Notes under the pieces: model-generated | What the model was told of the DNA's origin: nothing | Seen by the model: the letters and a program-made list of their open reading frames with translations, nothing else | The model's database searches: none | Shown here: positions 1-13,100 of the stretch, in pieces | How positions within the stretch are numbered: the stretch's first letter is position 1 | Layout: every line of letters begins with the position of its first letter | Assembly (NCBI GenBank): GCA_027625915.1 | Contig: JANTQA010000070.1 | Coordinates: 9,739,001-9,803,000 of the forward strand | DNA from: Anaeramoeba flamelloides | Lineage: Eukaryota; Metamonada; Anaeramoebidae | Length of the DNA: 64,000 nucleotides | Direction of reading: 5' to 3' | Made by a program: the position numbers and the translations under genes

Positions 1-611
1 GGACACTTAATTAATGTTGATTGATATGAATAATTTATTCCACCAAAAAACATTACTTTTGGTATAAATTTAGTAAACCTCTCAAAAACTGAATCTATTA
101 TAAAAAAAATATTTAAAATTTTTTATTTATTTTAATTTTTTTGCAAAATTGAATGAAGAGAATTAACTTGTTATTTTAAATATTCAATAAAAGGAGATGA
201 ATTTAAAAAAAAAAAAAAAAAAAACATACCATCTCTTTCACCAGTTTGTCTCCAAATTTTTCTTTTTAAACCAGAAAAATAAAACCATTTTTCATCTGTA
301 AAAATCACTTTCTTCCAATCAATAGGATTGTTGAGATATTTTTTTGCAAATTTTAATCTTTTTTCTTTTTGTTTATTTGTTAGCAGTGTTCTTTTTTTTG
401 GTAATAAAAAATTAAATTTAAGTTCTTTTCTAATATTGTAAATTGTTGTTGTTGATAGATTTATATCGTGGTTATTTGATAAAAAAGATTTTAATTTTTT
501 GCAACTCATTTTACGATTATCTTTTGTAATATTTTCAATAAGAATTTTTGTTTCCTCGTTTTGTTTTCTTTTTCGACCTGTTGAATATGTATTTTCTAAC
601 GTACTAAAAAA

Positions 612-678
<67 letters not shown>

Positions 679-852
679 AAAAAGAAAAAAATACTTTTTT
701 ATTTGAAATTTTTTTATCCAATATCTAACTTTTTTTCTTGTTATATACAATCTTTCTGCAATTTTTCTTTGACTTAACCCCTCTTCATATAATAGTATTA
801 TATTTAATCGAATTTCTCTTTCATTTAAATTATTTCGATAATTCTCTAACAT
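1..852 (-). CDS. Tc1/mariner transposase with two introns, partial
   Basis: Cuts and joins DNA at the ends of its own element. Exon 1 (695-852) carries an N-terminal helix-turn-helix (EGLSQRKIAERLYITRKKV). Exon 2 (230-603) holds the linker and the first catalytic Asp in FTDEKWF. Exon 3 starts at 94 and leaves the window after FERFTKFIPKVMFFGG, the strand that follows the first Asp in this family. Introns are 604-694 (phase 2, donor GTATTT) and 95-229 (phase 1, donor GTATGT). Both contain T-runs on the coding strand, which look like Phe-rich coding sequence if read through. The phase-1 intron sits at the same place as the intron of the transposase at 25021-26102. The DDE triad cannot be completed here because the remainder lies outside the window. 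Confidence 0.75.
615..676. repeat. 62-base poly-A run
   Basis: An uninterrupted run of 62 A on the plus strand, which is poly-T on the coding strand of the transposase. It lies wholly inside the inferred intron 604-694 and explains the spurious Lys-rich and Phe-rich reading frames here. Runs this long are prone to length change in replication and sequencing, so the exact count is uncertain. Confidence 0.9.
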
Positions 853-1159
853 GTAAAAAATTCAATATCCAAAATCAGAAAATGAATCAAAAAGAAAATA
901 AAAAGAAAAAATGAAAAAAATGAAAAAAAATATAAAATTAAAATTTCTTTCCAATTGAAAATTTTTTTTGAGAAAATCTTTAAAAATTCAAAATATTAAT
1001 TTAAAATATTAATTTTAATTAATTTTATCTCAATTACTATTAATTATTATGAAATAACATTCAAATAATTAATTTATATATTATTTGAATTAATTATTTA
1101 ACGAATAATAAAAATTTTCAATAAAAAAATTTGGGCCCTCTATTATTGAAATTAGTTTA

Positions 1160-4106
1160 AAACCTACAATTAAAAAAAAATTTTTTTTTTTTTTTTCAAA
1201 AAAAAAAACTTTAAAATTTATTTTAACATATGGGGAAAACTATATAAAAAATATAAAAACAATCTCAATTTTTCATTTTTTTGGGGCTCTTGCATTTTTC
1301 GAGTTATTGTCCAAAATAGCTGTGAAAAATCACTATTTAAAAAATTGTATATAAAAATCGATTTTGGGCAATATCTCGAAAACTAGACACACTAGAGACT
1401 TCTAAACACCAAAAATCGAAATTTAAGAAAATTTTGAATTTGTTGAGCAATAAAAAAATTTTGATCTCAGTTTTATATTTACTCTTGTGTATTTGTTTTT
1501 TGATCCTCAGAGAACTATAAAAAATATATTTGTTGTAAAAAAAGAAAATTCTTGAAATTTTAAACTTTTATTAAACAAAAGAAGTTATTTGTTTGATTTA
1601 AAAAAAATATTGTTGGAAAAATACCTGAAAATCTCAAATTTTAATGGATGGCGCATTATTTAGTATAGAAATTTATTGAAAAAAAGATATTTAATTACCT
1701 ACCTTTAATGAATTTTCTTTAAAAGATTAAATCTTTGAAAACACTTGGGGTTAGTTTTTTTTTTTCGAAATTGGATTTTATTTTTGGGTTTATTTCTGAC
1801 CAAGTGAATTGAAAAAATATGAAATATCTTCTGAAAATCTGAATAAAAAATGATTTATAAACCATCAATTAAAATATTTCACCTAAAAATCTCGTTTATC
1901 TCGTAATTTTGAATTAAAAAATTATCATAATATTTTTCAAAAGGTCCATAATCTTTATTATTTTATATACTTTCAAATTAATTTTTTTAAAAAAACAAAA
2001 TTTACAAAAATAAAATTAAAAATATTTGGTTCTAATTCATTTTGAAATTGTTATTAAATGCTTGTTTTAGATTTTAAAAAAAGTTTTATAATCAATTTTT
2101 TAATGGTGAAATATTTTTAACAAGATGTATTATTTATTTTTTTTTATATTTGATAATATATAATACAATATATTATAGGAAAATCTCCTAGAAAATCAAT
2201 ATATAGTATTTTAAAAGTTTATAATACCTTTTGTAACAAAAAAATTGTTTAATTTTTTTTCATTTTTTTATAACATCTTTAAGATGATGTTATTACAATT
2301 TAAAGAGTTTCTTTCAAATTTTATAATACTTTCAATATTTAAAACACAACCAAATTATATGTGAAGCAGGTTATATAATTATTTTTTATGAGGGAAACTA
2401 ACAAATAGAAAAATTTCGAAAAAATTCTTAAAGTCTGAGAATACTTTCAACTTTTATTATTATTATTATTTAACAGAGGAAAATATTTAAAATTATTACT
2501 TTTTTTTTATTTAGAGTAAAAGAGTAATTTGAGAAAATTTTCTAAATAAAAAAAGAGAAGAAGAATATTAAATAAAAATATTAATATAAAAATAATGATT
2601 TCATTTATATGAAAAAGTCAAAAAAATATCCACAATCGTTATTTTTTTTTCAATTTGAGAAATAAAAAGAAAATTTCAAATATGTTCAGTTAATTTTATT
2701 AAGTAAAAAAAAAAAATGTTAGCTTTTTCAGATTTCAAAAGAATAGAGAAAAACCTTTGATAATTCTCATTTTTTTGAATTCTAGAAAACCATTTTAGAT
2801 TGTTTTAAATTTAAGAAATATACAGAAAATATTTTAATTTTTCTTATTATTTGATACAATTAAAAAAAAGCGACCTTATATTTTCTTAAGTTTTATGTGT
2901 ATTTGGTAAATCATAATATGTGTCCTATAAAACAGAAAACTTTATGAAATCACACTTAATTTTTCCAGAATTTAAAAGAATCAAGTAAAATCAAAAAAAA
3001 ATTTCTACATTCTTTTGAATTCTCAAAAAGTGTAGTTAGGTTTTTTTTACTTTTGGAATTAAAAAAAAAATTGTAAAATCATTATTTCGTTTCAAAAAAT
3101 AAAAAAAAAACATAGGCACCCTACTGTACATAACGAAACTTGACGACCTTCTAGGACACACACTCACCTAATTCAAAGGGGGTATAAAAACAGTTAGAAA
3201 GATTATAAGTGTAGATAAAAAAACAACAATCTTTTATTCATAATTTGTCTTCAGTTGTCAATAGGTATTTTTTTAACTTTGAAAGAATAGAGAAAAAACT
3301 TTGATTTTCCTCAATTCTTTTCAATAAAAAAAAATATATACACCATCTCTCAGAGTGGGGGTACTATCCACCTGAATTTATAAAATTTATACTTTTTTCG
3401 ATTATCAAGAGAAACATGTTTTACTCACACATTTAGACTAGTCTTCAACTTATTTTGATTTAGAGAATATAAAAAAACAATAAAAAGCTAAAAATATTTT
3501 AATTTTTTTTTCAATTTTTAACAAAAGATTCTGGGGAATAGTTTAGCCCAAATAGTTATTCAAGACTTGAGTTAAACTGTATTTAAATCAAATTTAGATG
3601 TTTATATATTTAGTAAAACAAATTCTTTAAAAAAAACATTAACTCTGTTTTTTAAGTCCGATAAATACAAATTATTTTTATTATTATAAACCCCAAAAAT
3701 GCATTTTTCATCTGAAGAATAGAGTTTAAACAAAAAACTCATTTCAACAATCATTTCAAAATCTATTTGAGATATGATCATAACACGAAGTAATTATTTT
3801 TTGAAAAAAATATGGTAACTTATTTTTAAAAAGAACTTTAAAGTTATTTTTGTTGAGGATTAGAAAATGGAAATTGATAATTTTAAAAATTTCAAAGAAG
3901 ATTGTATTGAAAATGTTCAAAACTAATGATAGTATATTGAAAAAAAGAGAAAGCGATCCTTGTTTGGAATTGATCATTTATTTTTAAAAATAAATTGTTA
4001 TTGCACTATTTTATTTTGTTAATGTAATCTTTTAAAAAAAAAAAAAAATGGTTAATTGTGAATAAATGAAAAGCGATCTTTGGTTTTAAAAAAAAAAAGA
4101 AAACAA
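1160..4106. other. Gene-free AT-rich spacer with foldbacks
   Basis: I see no gene in this stretch; the short open frame at 3756-3977 has no recognisable motif. It holds an inverted repeat with arms 1296-1317 and 1361-1382 (TTTTCGAG..ATTG.CCAAAAT). It also holds two degenerate copies of the 'ccagaatttaaaagaat' hairpin module (about 2719-2790 and 2960-3030). A slightly more GC-rich patch at 3113-3190 contains short cac/gac motifs like those between hairpins elsewhere in the window. Confidence 0.6.
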
Positions 4107-4975
4107 TTAGTCCTCTTTCTTTTGTTGTTTGTCAATAAATTTTGTTTGTGCGTTTTCTAAGAGTTGAATTACCTCATCTACAAATTTCTCTTTTAAGAAA
4201 ACACCATTTTCATCAAACCAATTACCAACAGATTTGTTGAATTCAGCAAGAACAAAACTATTGTCTTCTTTCTTTTTAAATCTTCTTAATTTGTATTGAT
4301 ACCACCAACGGTTTTTGTCTGTTTGTTCGAAGACTGTTAATTTATAAAGATCGCTATTTTTAGGAAGTAGTGCTGCAACATTTATTGCTAAAGAAAATTT
4401 TTCTTCTTTTTGGTTTCCTTTTTTATTTCTTTTATTTGAAGTCTGAAGAAATAAAGTTTTGGGCTTGGAAAAGAATAAAACGTTTCCTTCAAAAAAATTC
4501 TCTAAAATATTAATAACACACCAAATTACAAAATAGCATGCAGTAAAAAAAACAGCAAATTTTTTTCCTGTTTCAGACCACCCTTGTCCAAATTTATATC
4601 CTGCAATCGCGCATAAAACAGCAATTACTGCTATTGCATTAAAGATCCAGGTTGATTTTCGGTTAGCTCTGAATTTTGCTTTTTTGATTGCCTGTTTTTT
4701 TGAAGAGTAGAAAATAAGAAATCCAAAAAGAAAAAAGAAAAGAAAATGGGAGAAAAAAATTTTAAGGAAAAGAAAACAAAAAGAAAAGAAAAAAACACCT
4801 TTTTTATTAAATTTCGTTAGTAAAAGCAAAAACGAAAAGTTTTAATAATGTTTAGTTTGGAAAAATTAAAGAGGATTACAGATATTGTTGCGTTGTCTAA
4901 GCATTCTTGAATTTGTGAGGAATTGTAAAGCGAGACCTTTTGTTCTTTTGTTTTTTTTTTTTTTTTAGGTGGCAT
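4107..4975 (-). CDS. SPCS2: Signal peptidase complex subunit 2 (SPC2/SPC25)
   Basis: Accessory subunit of the endoplasmic reticulum signal peptidase, which removes signal peptides from secreted and membrane proteins. Two exons: 4880-4975 and 4107-4691, joined phase 0 across a 188-base intron (donor GTAATC, acceptor CAG). The product is 226 residues, the usual size for the family. The start MPPKKKKKTKEQKV is followed by SLYNSSQIQECLDNATIS, matching the conserved 'small loop then LDD' segment. Two membrane helices follow (about 46-64 and 76-95), joined by a short luminal loop, then a cytosolic domain containing EFNKSVGNWFDENGVFL, which aligns with 'FTKSIAKFFDHSGTL' in animal SPC2. The poly-Lys start is encoded by 16 A, so a length error there would shift the frame. 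If exon 1 is missed, the reading frame runs back into intron and gives a false Phe-rich start. Confidence 0.9.
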
Positions 4976-5689
4976 TTATTCGAAAAGAGTAAAATTTAAA
5001 AAAATGATTTTTAAAAAATGAAATATAAAATATATGATTTAAGGTTTACAATCCCTGAAATTTGAAAATAGATTATCTTGTGTAGGATGTAGTGGCTTGT
5101 TAATTTGGTTCTTTGATTATTGATCTTGTTTTTGGTATGGATTTTAATAGTGATTCCAAAATAGCAATTTTTGAAAATTTATTTTTTTTTTTTCCGAAAT
5201 TCTAATTGAAGAGTGTAAGATTAATTGGCTGGAACTTAAGTTATATAAAAAATGTGGTTTATGGGTTGTTGATTGAAATTTTAAATTAGTTTTGGTTTTA
5301 TGGAGCTTTTAATTTTTGTATTTTTTTTTATTTTTTAATTAAGAGTATAATGAATATTTCAATTGACAAACTAAAAATCATATTTTTTTAGAAGTTATCT
5401 TCCAACTTATCAACCGAAGACTCATAAATTCTGATTTCGGAAAAATAAAAATAATTATCATAAATTATCTTTTTTGTACCAAATCTGAAAATCCAAAATA
5501 ACTTCAAGTTCAATCAACAAACAACCAAAAAAACAATCCCCCACACCATGAACAAAAAGAAAAGATGAAAAAAAAAAAAAAAAAAAAAATTCAAAAAGGA
5601 GTTTCTTTTATTAATTTTTAGGTTGGAAATTCCTGAATAATGAGAAAAAAGTATCTTGTTATAAATACAAAAGTACAAATTATTTCAGT

Positions 5690-6590
5690 TCTTTGTGGTC
5701 CGATCTTCAACCATGGTAGTAATTTTATTAATCGAGAAAAAATAATTTCATTCCCTTTTTTCTTCAAAATCCGAATTGATGTTAGTAAGACTATTAAGTT
5801 CGAAAGTAACTCATAAATAATGTGATTGTTAGGTGATCAATTTAACTTTTCATTTCCCTTATAGTCTTTTATCTAATATAAACTATCTTTCATAATAATT
5901 GGCCCATTAAAAATCAAATTTTAAATAAAAATATTTTTAATAATTGAAGTTCTCTATTATAATATAAAAATTTAGATTTTAATATTCAATACTTTACTCA
6001 AGAGATATTTATTTTTTGTCTAAAAATAAAAGAAAGAAAAATAAAAAAAACTGTTAAAAAAAATTGGGACATTTATTTTGAAAGAAGCATTAAATGAAAA
6101 ATAGAAAATTTAAAAAAGTAAAAAAAACCCATTTATCGATTCTCCTTCCATTTGAATAACTAAATCTAATCTCTTTTTCATATTTGAAACCAAATTTTTC
6201 ATTAATTCATCTGTTACTTCTTTCCAATTTTTCATTTTCATTTTCCATTTTAACAAAACACTGTTGAAAAAATAAAAAAGAGAAAAAATGATTTATTTAC
6301 AAACTTTTCATTGTGAGAGGAAAAACTTCAATTCGACACAAAAGCAATTCATTATTCAAATGTAAGATGGGCCATTTATTATGAAATTTTGTTTATATTA
6401 AAAAAACCCAAAATAATACAACAATTAATAAAAAATTTCAATTTACAATCCACAAAAATCACATTTTTTATGAGTTACTTTCCAACTTAATAGTCTTACG
6501 AACGTCAATTCAGATTTTGAAGGAAAAAAAATAAATAAATTCTTTCATAACTAAAAAAATTAATACCAAGTTTAAGATCGATCAATAAAG
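5690..6590. repeat. Palindromic element carrying an inserted Tc1-derived MITE
   Basis: Sequence at about 5690-5830 reappears inverted at about 6445-6590: for example 'gtaagactattaag' then 'agtaactcataaa' on the left, and 'tatgagttact' then 'cttaatagtcttac' on the right. The arms are about 140 bases with many mismatches. The interval between them is occupied by the younger Tc1-derived element, so the outer element was present first. Confidence 0.65.
5879..6395. mobile_element. Non-autonomous Tc1/mariner MITE, internally deleted
   Basis: About 517 bases bounded by inverted repeats (left TAAAC..TTTCATAATAATTGGCCCA, right the complement ending GTTTA), with TA on each side at 5877-5878 and 6396-6397, the target duplication of this superfamily. 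Inside, minus strand, the transposase start (MENEN) joins directly to its last third of a hundred residues or so (NWKEVTDELM to EGESINGF) in another frame near 6232. The body of the gene between is gone. It is a deletion derivative of an element like 24784-26246 and would need that transposase in trans to move. Confidence 0.85.
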
Positions 6591-7169
6591 AACAAAAATA
6601 ATAATTTTTTGGTGTGTCTAATGCGCGATAACCTTTTTCCAAGTTTTAGTAGTGATGGACCTTAATTGAAGTTTATTAGGATAAAAAAAGAGAAAAAAAT
6701 ATCAGTTTACTATTGGAACAATAACACTTGTAGAAAAGTATCGTGTGTATTACAAAAGAAAATCGATCTTTCATTTTGATAGAAGACATATAAATTAATC
6801 AATCCAATAAAAAATATGATAAAAAATAAGTAAATATGATATTTATTTCTTAAACTTCGATTATAATATTATTTATCTTACATTGTTATCAATTCTATTT
6901 TAGAGTTTTTAGATTTTCTTCAACTTTGACAAAAAAATTACCACAACTATTTTTAATACTATTTCATATCAAAAACCTGAAATTTGAGAATTGTTTAAGG
7001 AAGGAGCATAGCTTAATAATTTTTTGGTATTCCGGATTTCGTCGATAACCCACACTCTGAGCTAAAATGAAAGAGAAAAAAACAATTGAAATAAATATCA
7101 TTCTGAACAAATGGGAAAAATATTTTTCATTTTTTTACATTTATTTCTTTTGACTCTTTCAATAAAAAA

Positions 7170-10100
7170 ATGGTTGGACCAGGATTAAGAAACAAAAAGA
7201 ATGACAGCCCTGTTCCTTTAAAAGGAATATCTGTAACTTCTAATATCAAAGATTTTACAGCCGAAGTGACGATCTCACAAAAGTACCAAAACACAAGCAA
7301 TCAACCAATTGAAACAATTTTTATGTTTCCTTTAGGTATTTAATTGATTTTAGGAATCCTTACAGAAACAAAAAAATACAATCGAGAAGACAAATTTAAA
7401 CTTTTTTTTTTTCTGAAAAAGGAAAAATTTTTCCTTTTTTTTGGTTTTCAAACCATATAATAAAAATAAACACAAACAACAAATAACAAACAACAAATTA
7501 CAAACAACAAATAACAAATTTCTAATAAGACTCCCAAAGCGCTGTTACATCTTTTGAAGTCTTTATGAAAGGAAAAAAGTTGGTAGGCAAATTAGAAGAA
7601 AAGCAACGCGCAAGGGAAATATACGAAGACTCAATTTCTGAAGGCAAAACTGCAATTAAGATGGAACAAGATCACCGAAACATCTTCACGATGAGCGTTG
7701 GCAATTTACAATCAAAGGCCTTTTGTGTTGTAACCCTTCGATACGTCACACTACTTTCCATGGAAACAAACAAGGCCATTAGGTTTGTTTTACCACAAGC
7801 CGTTTCCCCCGTCTGGATTGAAGATCTTGAAAAAAAGGAAACCACAGAATTGCAACAAAATGAAAAAGAAATTCTGGAGGAAATCCAGAACATAAAAAAA
7901 ATGGATCAAGTACCATACGGAACAGTCTATAATTTCACCTTCAACATGAGGTCCAAAATTAAGAAAATTAAATCTTCATCGCATCAGATCGCACCAAAGC
8001 TGAACAAAAAGTTTGCAAGTTTGACGATTAGGCCCAAAAAAGAAGAGTTTGGAAGAGACGTTGTCTTATTAGTTCAGTTATCGAGGCCACACAAGCCAGG
8101 CGTGCAAATTGGCATCAACGAAAGCGCGCCAGAAAACGAAAAAATGTGTGCCATGCTGACATTTTATCCTGATTTGGAAGAGAGCGACGTTAAAACTGAA
8201 ATTATTTTTTTAATCGACCGTAGTGGATCAATGCGTGGGAAGAGAATGGATAGTGTTAAAAGTATGATGAGACTCTTTTTACATTCCTTGCCAGACACAT
8301 GCTTGTTTAATATCATTGGATTTGGATCGAGACAACGCCCGCTATTTAAAGAAAGTAGTCAATACAACGACGAGTCTTTAAAAAAAGCAAAGCAATACTC
8401 TAAAGACATGAAGGCAGATCTAGGCGGAACAAATATTTTGAGTCCTCTAACAACTATTTTTAGAAAGCCAGCTAAGCGTGGGTTTGCTCGACAAATCTTT
8501 TTATTAACCGATGGAGAAGTTTTTAATACAAATAAAATCATTGAAAAAGTTAGGTAAGTGTCAACCTTTAATTATTTTTTGTATTCAACCAAATATCACT
8601 ACACTATCATGAAAAAATTTTTTGAAAAAAAAATCATACATTTGCTAATTTTTCACTTTTTGATAGCTTCACTTATAATATAAAAACACTATTGTTAATA
8701 AAAGATCTTGGATCAAAAATTATTGTTCAAGATATATTAGCAGATTAAGTTGAAATTTCCCCAATTTTCTATTAAGTTTTTTTTTAAATTTAATAGTAAA
8801 AAATTTGAATATTTATTTTTTTCACATTTAAGTGGTTATAATAATTTATTTTAAAAGCATTTGAAATTTAATTAACATCTCTCAAATGGAGAATCAATTA
8901 TTTTGACAATTAAAGAATTATTTATTAATTTAAATTGAAAAATAATTTTTTTTGAATTCTTGAAAACCTATGCACTTTCCGGCACTCTACGGCACTCTAG
9001 GCACTTGACTGACACTTCCGTTAAGTTTTTTTTAATTTTTGAAATAAACCGAAAATTAATTAAATTTTCTTTTTTTTTAAAAGTAAAAAAAACCTAGAAC
9101 ACTTAATAAGCAGAAAATTAAAAAAAAGCGCCGTTAGCTTTTCCAGAATTTAAAAGAATAGAACAAATTCTATGATTTTTTCTCTATTCTTTTGAATTCT
9201 GGAAAAGCTAGGCACTTGACTACAATCTGGGCACTTGACAGACGCTTTCGTTAGGTTTTCCATGGTTTAAAAGAATAGAGTAAAATCATAGATTTTGTTC
9301 GATTCTTTTATGAATACTGGAAAACCTAGGACACAAAATATTTATTATCAGGAATTTTTTTCTCTATTTCAGTTTTATTAGATGTGGACAGAATTTTCAA
9401 AACTATTAGTAATTATCTATTCAAAGTATATATCTCCAAGTTGAATTAAACTAAAATTCATTTGCACGTTTATTGGGATTTTTTACCCAGAAAAAAAAAT
9501 TTTTTTTTTCTTGACTAAAGACTTTTAAAAAAGCTGGTACTGCTAACAACCATAAATACAATATCCCCGTGAATTTGAAGAACTGGAATGTTGATTATAT
9601 TGTGAATAAACTTTATTATTCAAGATGAAAAGGTAATGAACAAAGTAGTTTTGTCTAACTTTTTTTTTTCTATTTTATTTTTTCATGCTAGTTTACAGCT
9701 TTTTTCAAAAGTGTTCAATAAATTGATCCAAACAATTTTATCATCAATTATTAAAATTATATGTCTTGAATTTTTTCAAACTAGATGATTTTACTTTAAG
9801 TTCTATCCAATTTTAGCCTTTAAATTCAGATTATTACTATGTTTAACTTCATATTTATTACTTTTTAATAAATAAAAGTTCATAAACATTCTTATCTTAA
9901 AATTTAGTTTTTTTTTCTAAATTTTTGCCATTTAATTTTTTTTCTCCAATCCAAATCGGGAATTAATCCTGAAAATGTTCGAAAAAACAAAATACTATTT
10001 ATTTATTTATTGTGAGAAAGGAGTAATCAAAGAATATTTACTAAATAAAAAAGAGAAGAAGAAAAATAATTAAAATATTAAAGTAAAAAAATATTATATC

Positions 10101-13100
10101 ATTTACATGGCAAAATTAAAAATTATTCACGTCCTGAAACAGGAGGAGAAAAAACAAGATAGAATTATTATCAGTAATAAATAAAGATTCCACAAACTGT
10201 TATTAATAAATTGGTATTCCACGACTCCGAAGAGTGAGGGGGGAACAAAATACTATTAGAACAATGTATTTCCGCTTGATATTAAAGTATTACCGAGTTT
10301 TGTATAAGTGTAAAAATATGCTTAAATATAAAGTAAGAGGTAAATAAAATGGCTATTAAATTTACCTTGATTTATTTGAGAATATCCAAAAATTTTTGAT
10401 CAAAAAAATGATTTACATTTAAATCCAAAAAATACCAAAATGTTCAATATTTGATCTTCAATTAAAGATCTTCAGAAATTTCCAATAGAAATAAATATTA
10501 TTTTTCTAAAATAATTTTCACTATTACAATAACATTAAAATAACAGGTTTTTAATTGGTGGTTATAGACATTGCAATAAAAAAAAAAATTGCAAAGCAAT
10601 TAAAAATTAAAAGAAAAATAGAAAAAAGGAAAAATGTGAAAAAATGATTTCAATTTTGAAATTTCTACAATAAATTTTTTCTTCTAAATTCGATTCAAAT
10701 CCTTTAAGGACATGTATTTCATCCATTGCAATTGTGCCACTTTGACTGGAAAATAGTTTATTTTAATTTGTTTTTGAAATTTTTTAGTCTTTTTCGAAAA
10801 CTTCTTTCCGGGAATAAGTACATTTTCCCATTTTTAAATTTTTAATTATGAAAACATTACTGAAAAAGATTTTTTAAGTTTAACAAGATATTGAAACTTT
10901 GAAACTCAAAATATCATTCGCTGCTCTATTTCAGAAAAGAACCAAAGTAATTCAGAGTTTAATCTTTCATTACTGATTTTTTTGATGATTTTTTTGATTA
11001 AATTTTGGATTTTATTGTAACTGTTGTTTTGAATCTCGAAATGTCTTCATAAGAAGCATTGTAATTAATCAAAGCGTGAAAAAATAGACTTAAAATAGTG
11101 TATTTTAAACGAATCTTTTCCATATTAGAAGACCACACAAAAAAGATCACCTTTCCCAAAGAGACTTGCTGAAATCAATCAATGAAAAAAAACTTTTTTC
11201 AATCAATTTATATTCTAGACAATTTGTTTTTTTAATTATTTTCTTAATTTGGATGAGAATTTCAAGTGATTAAATTTACAATTTTTTTCACCACATTCCT
11301 ATCTATTGTTATTTAACAAAAACCTTTTTTTTTCAAAATTATTTTTTCTAAATTCATTTTTAAAATATTTTATCAAACTAAGCCAAAACAAAGAATAATG
11401 ATTCAAAGATTAAAGAAAAAGGAATGAATTCTCGAAATCAAAAAACAAACAAACAAAAAATTTAACTCAAAGAAAAATAAAAATTTATAAAAAATTAAAA
11501 ACAAAATTCAGAAATATTTTAAGTTTCAACTAAATTGGAAAAAATAATAATCGTTTTTAAATTAAACAAATTCATCCAAAAAATCTATATTTCTGATAAA
11601 AAATTTAAAAATATCCTATTTTCTTGAATCCAAAAACTAGAATTAGATTGATTAAATGAAAATTCCAATTAAAATCTATTTTGGTGATTCTCTAGAAAAA
11701 GAAAACAATTGGTTAATCAAATATTTTACAAATAAATTTTTTTTTCATTCAGAATTAAAAATAAAATTTCAAGTTAATAATCATTCATTGCAACAAATAT
11801 TAGCAAAGATAAGATCAATAAATAAATGATTTTTTTCCATTTTTTTCTTGATCAATTTTTTCATTTTTTTGTTTTATTGTTGTTTGTTCATTAGTTTGCA
11901 AATATATCATACAAAATTCCCCGGTGGATATATATCACTCATCTTTTTCTTAAAATATATTCATTTATTTAGTTAAAGAAATGAGCTTAATGTTTCAATT
12001 TCAAATAATCCTGAGGTAATAAAAAGTTAAAAAATGCATTTATTCCCTTAATTCTTTTTCTAAAAAAAAAAACAGTTCCTCATGAATTTTTAAATTACTC
12101 AATTAAAACATATTTAATTTAATGATTAGTAAATTAATAAATATTCATTTCAAAACAATAACCAAAAAAAAAAAAAGTTATAAATAAAACACTACAATTT
12201 GTCAGATTAAACCTATCAAAATATTTTGTATCAATTTTTTAATTTTGGCTTTATTTTTAAAATTTTTTGTTTTGGAAAAAAATACATATTAAAATAATAT
12301 AATAAAAATTTTCTTATAGATCTGAATCAAACACAACAAGAGTATTTACTTTTGGTATTGGCCAAGATGCATCAAAAGCCTTAGTTGAGGGTGTAGCACA
12401 GGCAGGTAGGGGAGATTTTGAAATGATTCATGATGATCAAAACCTAAAGACAAAAGTACTCAGACAGTTAAATAAAGCACTTCAAGCTTCAATAACAAAT
12501 ATGTATGTGCATTGGAGTGGGGTGAATCATCCGACTATGTTAATACCAAATAGATTTTCACCTTTATTTTCTGGATCTCGGTTCATTTTATTTGCGTTGT
12601 TTGAAAAGGCAGAAAAGGGATCTGTAACGCTTGGTGGTGAAGGGCCAAATGGATCAGTTGAATTTAAAATTAAAATTCATATTTCAAAGGCGGTTAAATC
12701 CTCAATGTTTCATACATTGGCAGCTAAGAGAATGTTAACTGAAATTGAGAATTTGACTTCAAGTTTCCATCAAAATGATGGATCAGTGAGGCCTAATATT
12801 GATATTACAAATGAAATAATTGCACTAAGTTTAAAGTATAATATTATTTCGGAGCACACATCATTTATTGCTGTGACAGACGAAATAGTAGAGAATAAGG
12901 AGAATAAAGAAATGGTGACAAAAAAAATACCCATGCAACGACCTTTGAGTGGAAAATCATCTAAAAAAACTAAAAAAGACAATCAAACCGAATTAAATAG
13001 ATTAAATAATCTACTTTTTTCTTCCAAAACCCAAAGTAATAAAAAAATAGATAAAAAAGATAAAAAAAGGCATTCAAGGCCTAAATCTTCTACAAAATCT

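Larger units (their letters stand above)
1..1159 (-). mobile_element. Tc1/mariner DNA transposon, running off the left edge
   Basis: A minus-strand transposase gene is followed at 1132-1159 by a sequence starting TGGGCC and ending GTTTA. It resembles the right inverted repeat of the two related elements at 5879-6395 and 24784-26246, so I take 1159 as the outer right end. The other end lies outside the window. About 280 bases of AT-rich leader separate this repeat from the transposase start codon. The transposase differs clearly in sequence from the one at 25021-26102, so this is a distinct subfamily. In the visible part I see no stop or frameshift once two introns are removed. Confidence 0.75.
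4976..7169. other. Divergent intergenic region, SPC2 to vWA gene
   Basis: Separates two divergently transcribed genes. It carries a nested pair of inverted-repeat elements (5690-6590, listed separately). A third, degenerate arm-like copy of the outer repeat lies at about 5395-5550. I see no coding region and no clear promoter motif. Confidence 0.6.
8554..12319 (+). other. Large intron of the vWA gene
   Basis: Begins with a consensus donor GTAAGT and ends TTATAG. The flanking exons read through in frame as EKVR|SESNTTRVFTFGIG, which bridges two strands of the vWA fold. It contains a three-hairpin array (9019-9330), a copy of a dispersed repeat (10450-10760) and otherwise AT-rich sequence. I see no nested gene. 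Confidence 0.8.

Noticed and set aside
499-777. Poly-Lys open frame on the plus strand
   Set aside because: It is the poly-A run of the transposase intron read on the wrong strand.
9019-9330. CRISPR-like array
   Set aside because: The units are self-complementary hairpins of variable length without uniform spacers, in a eukaryotic intron.
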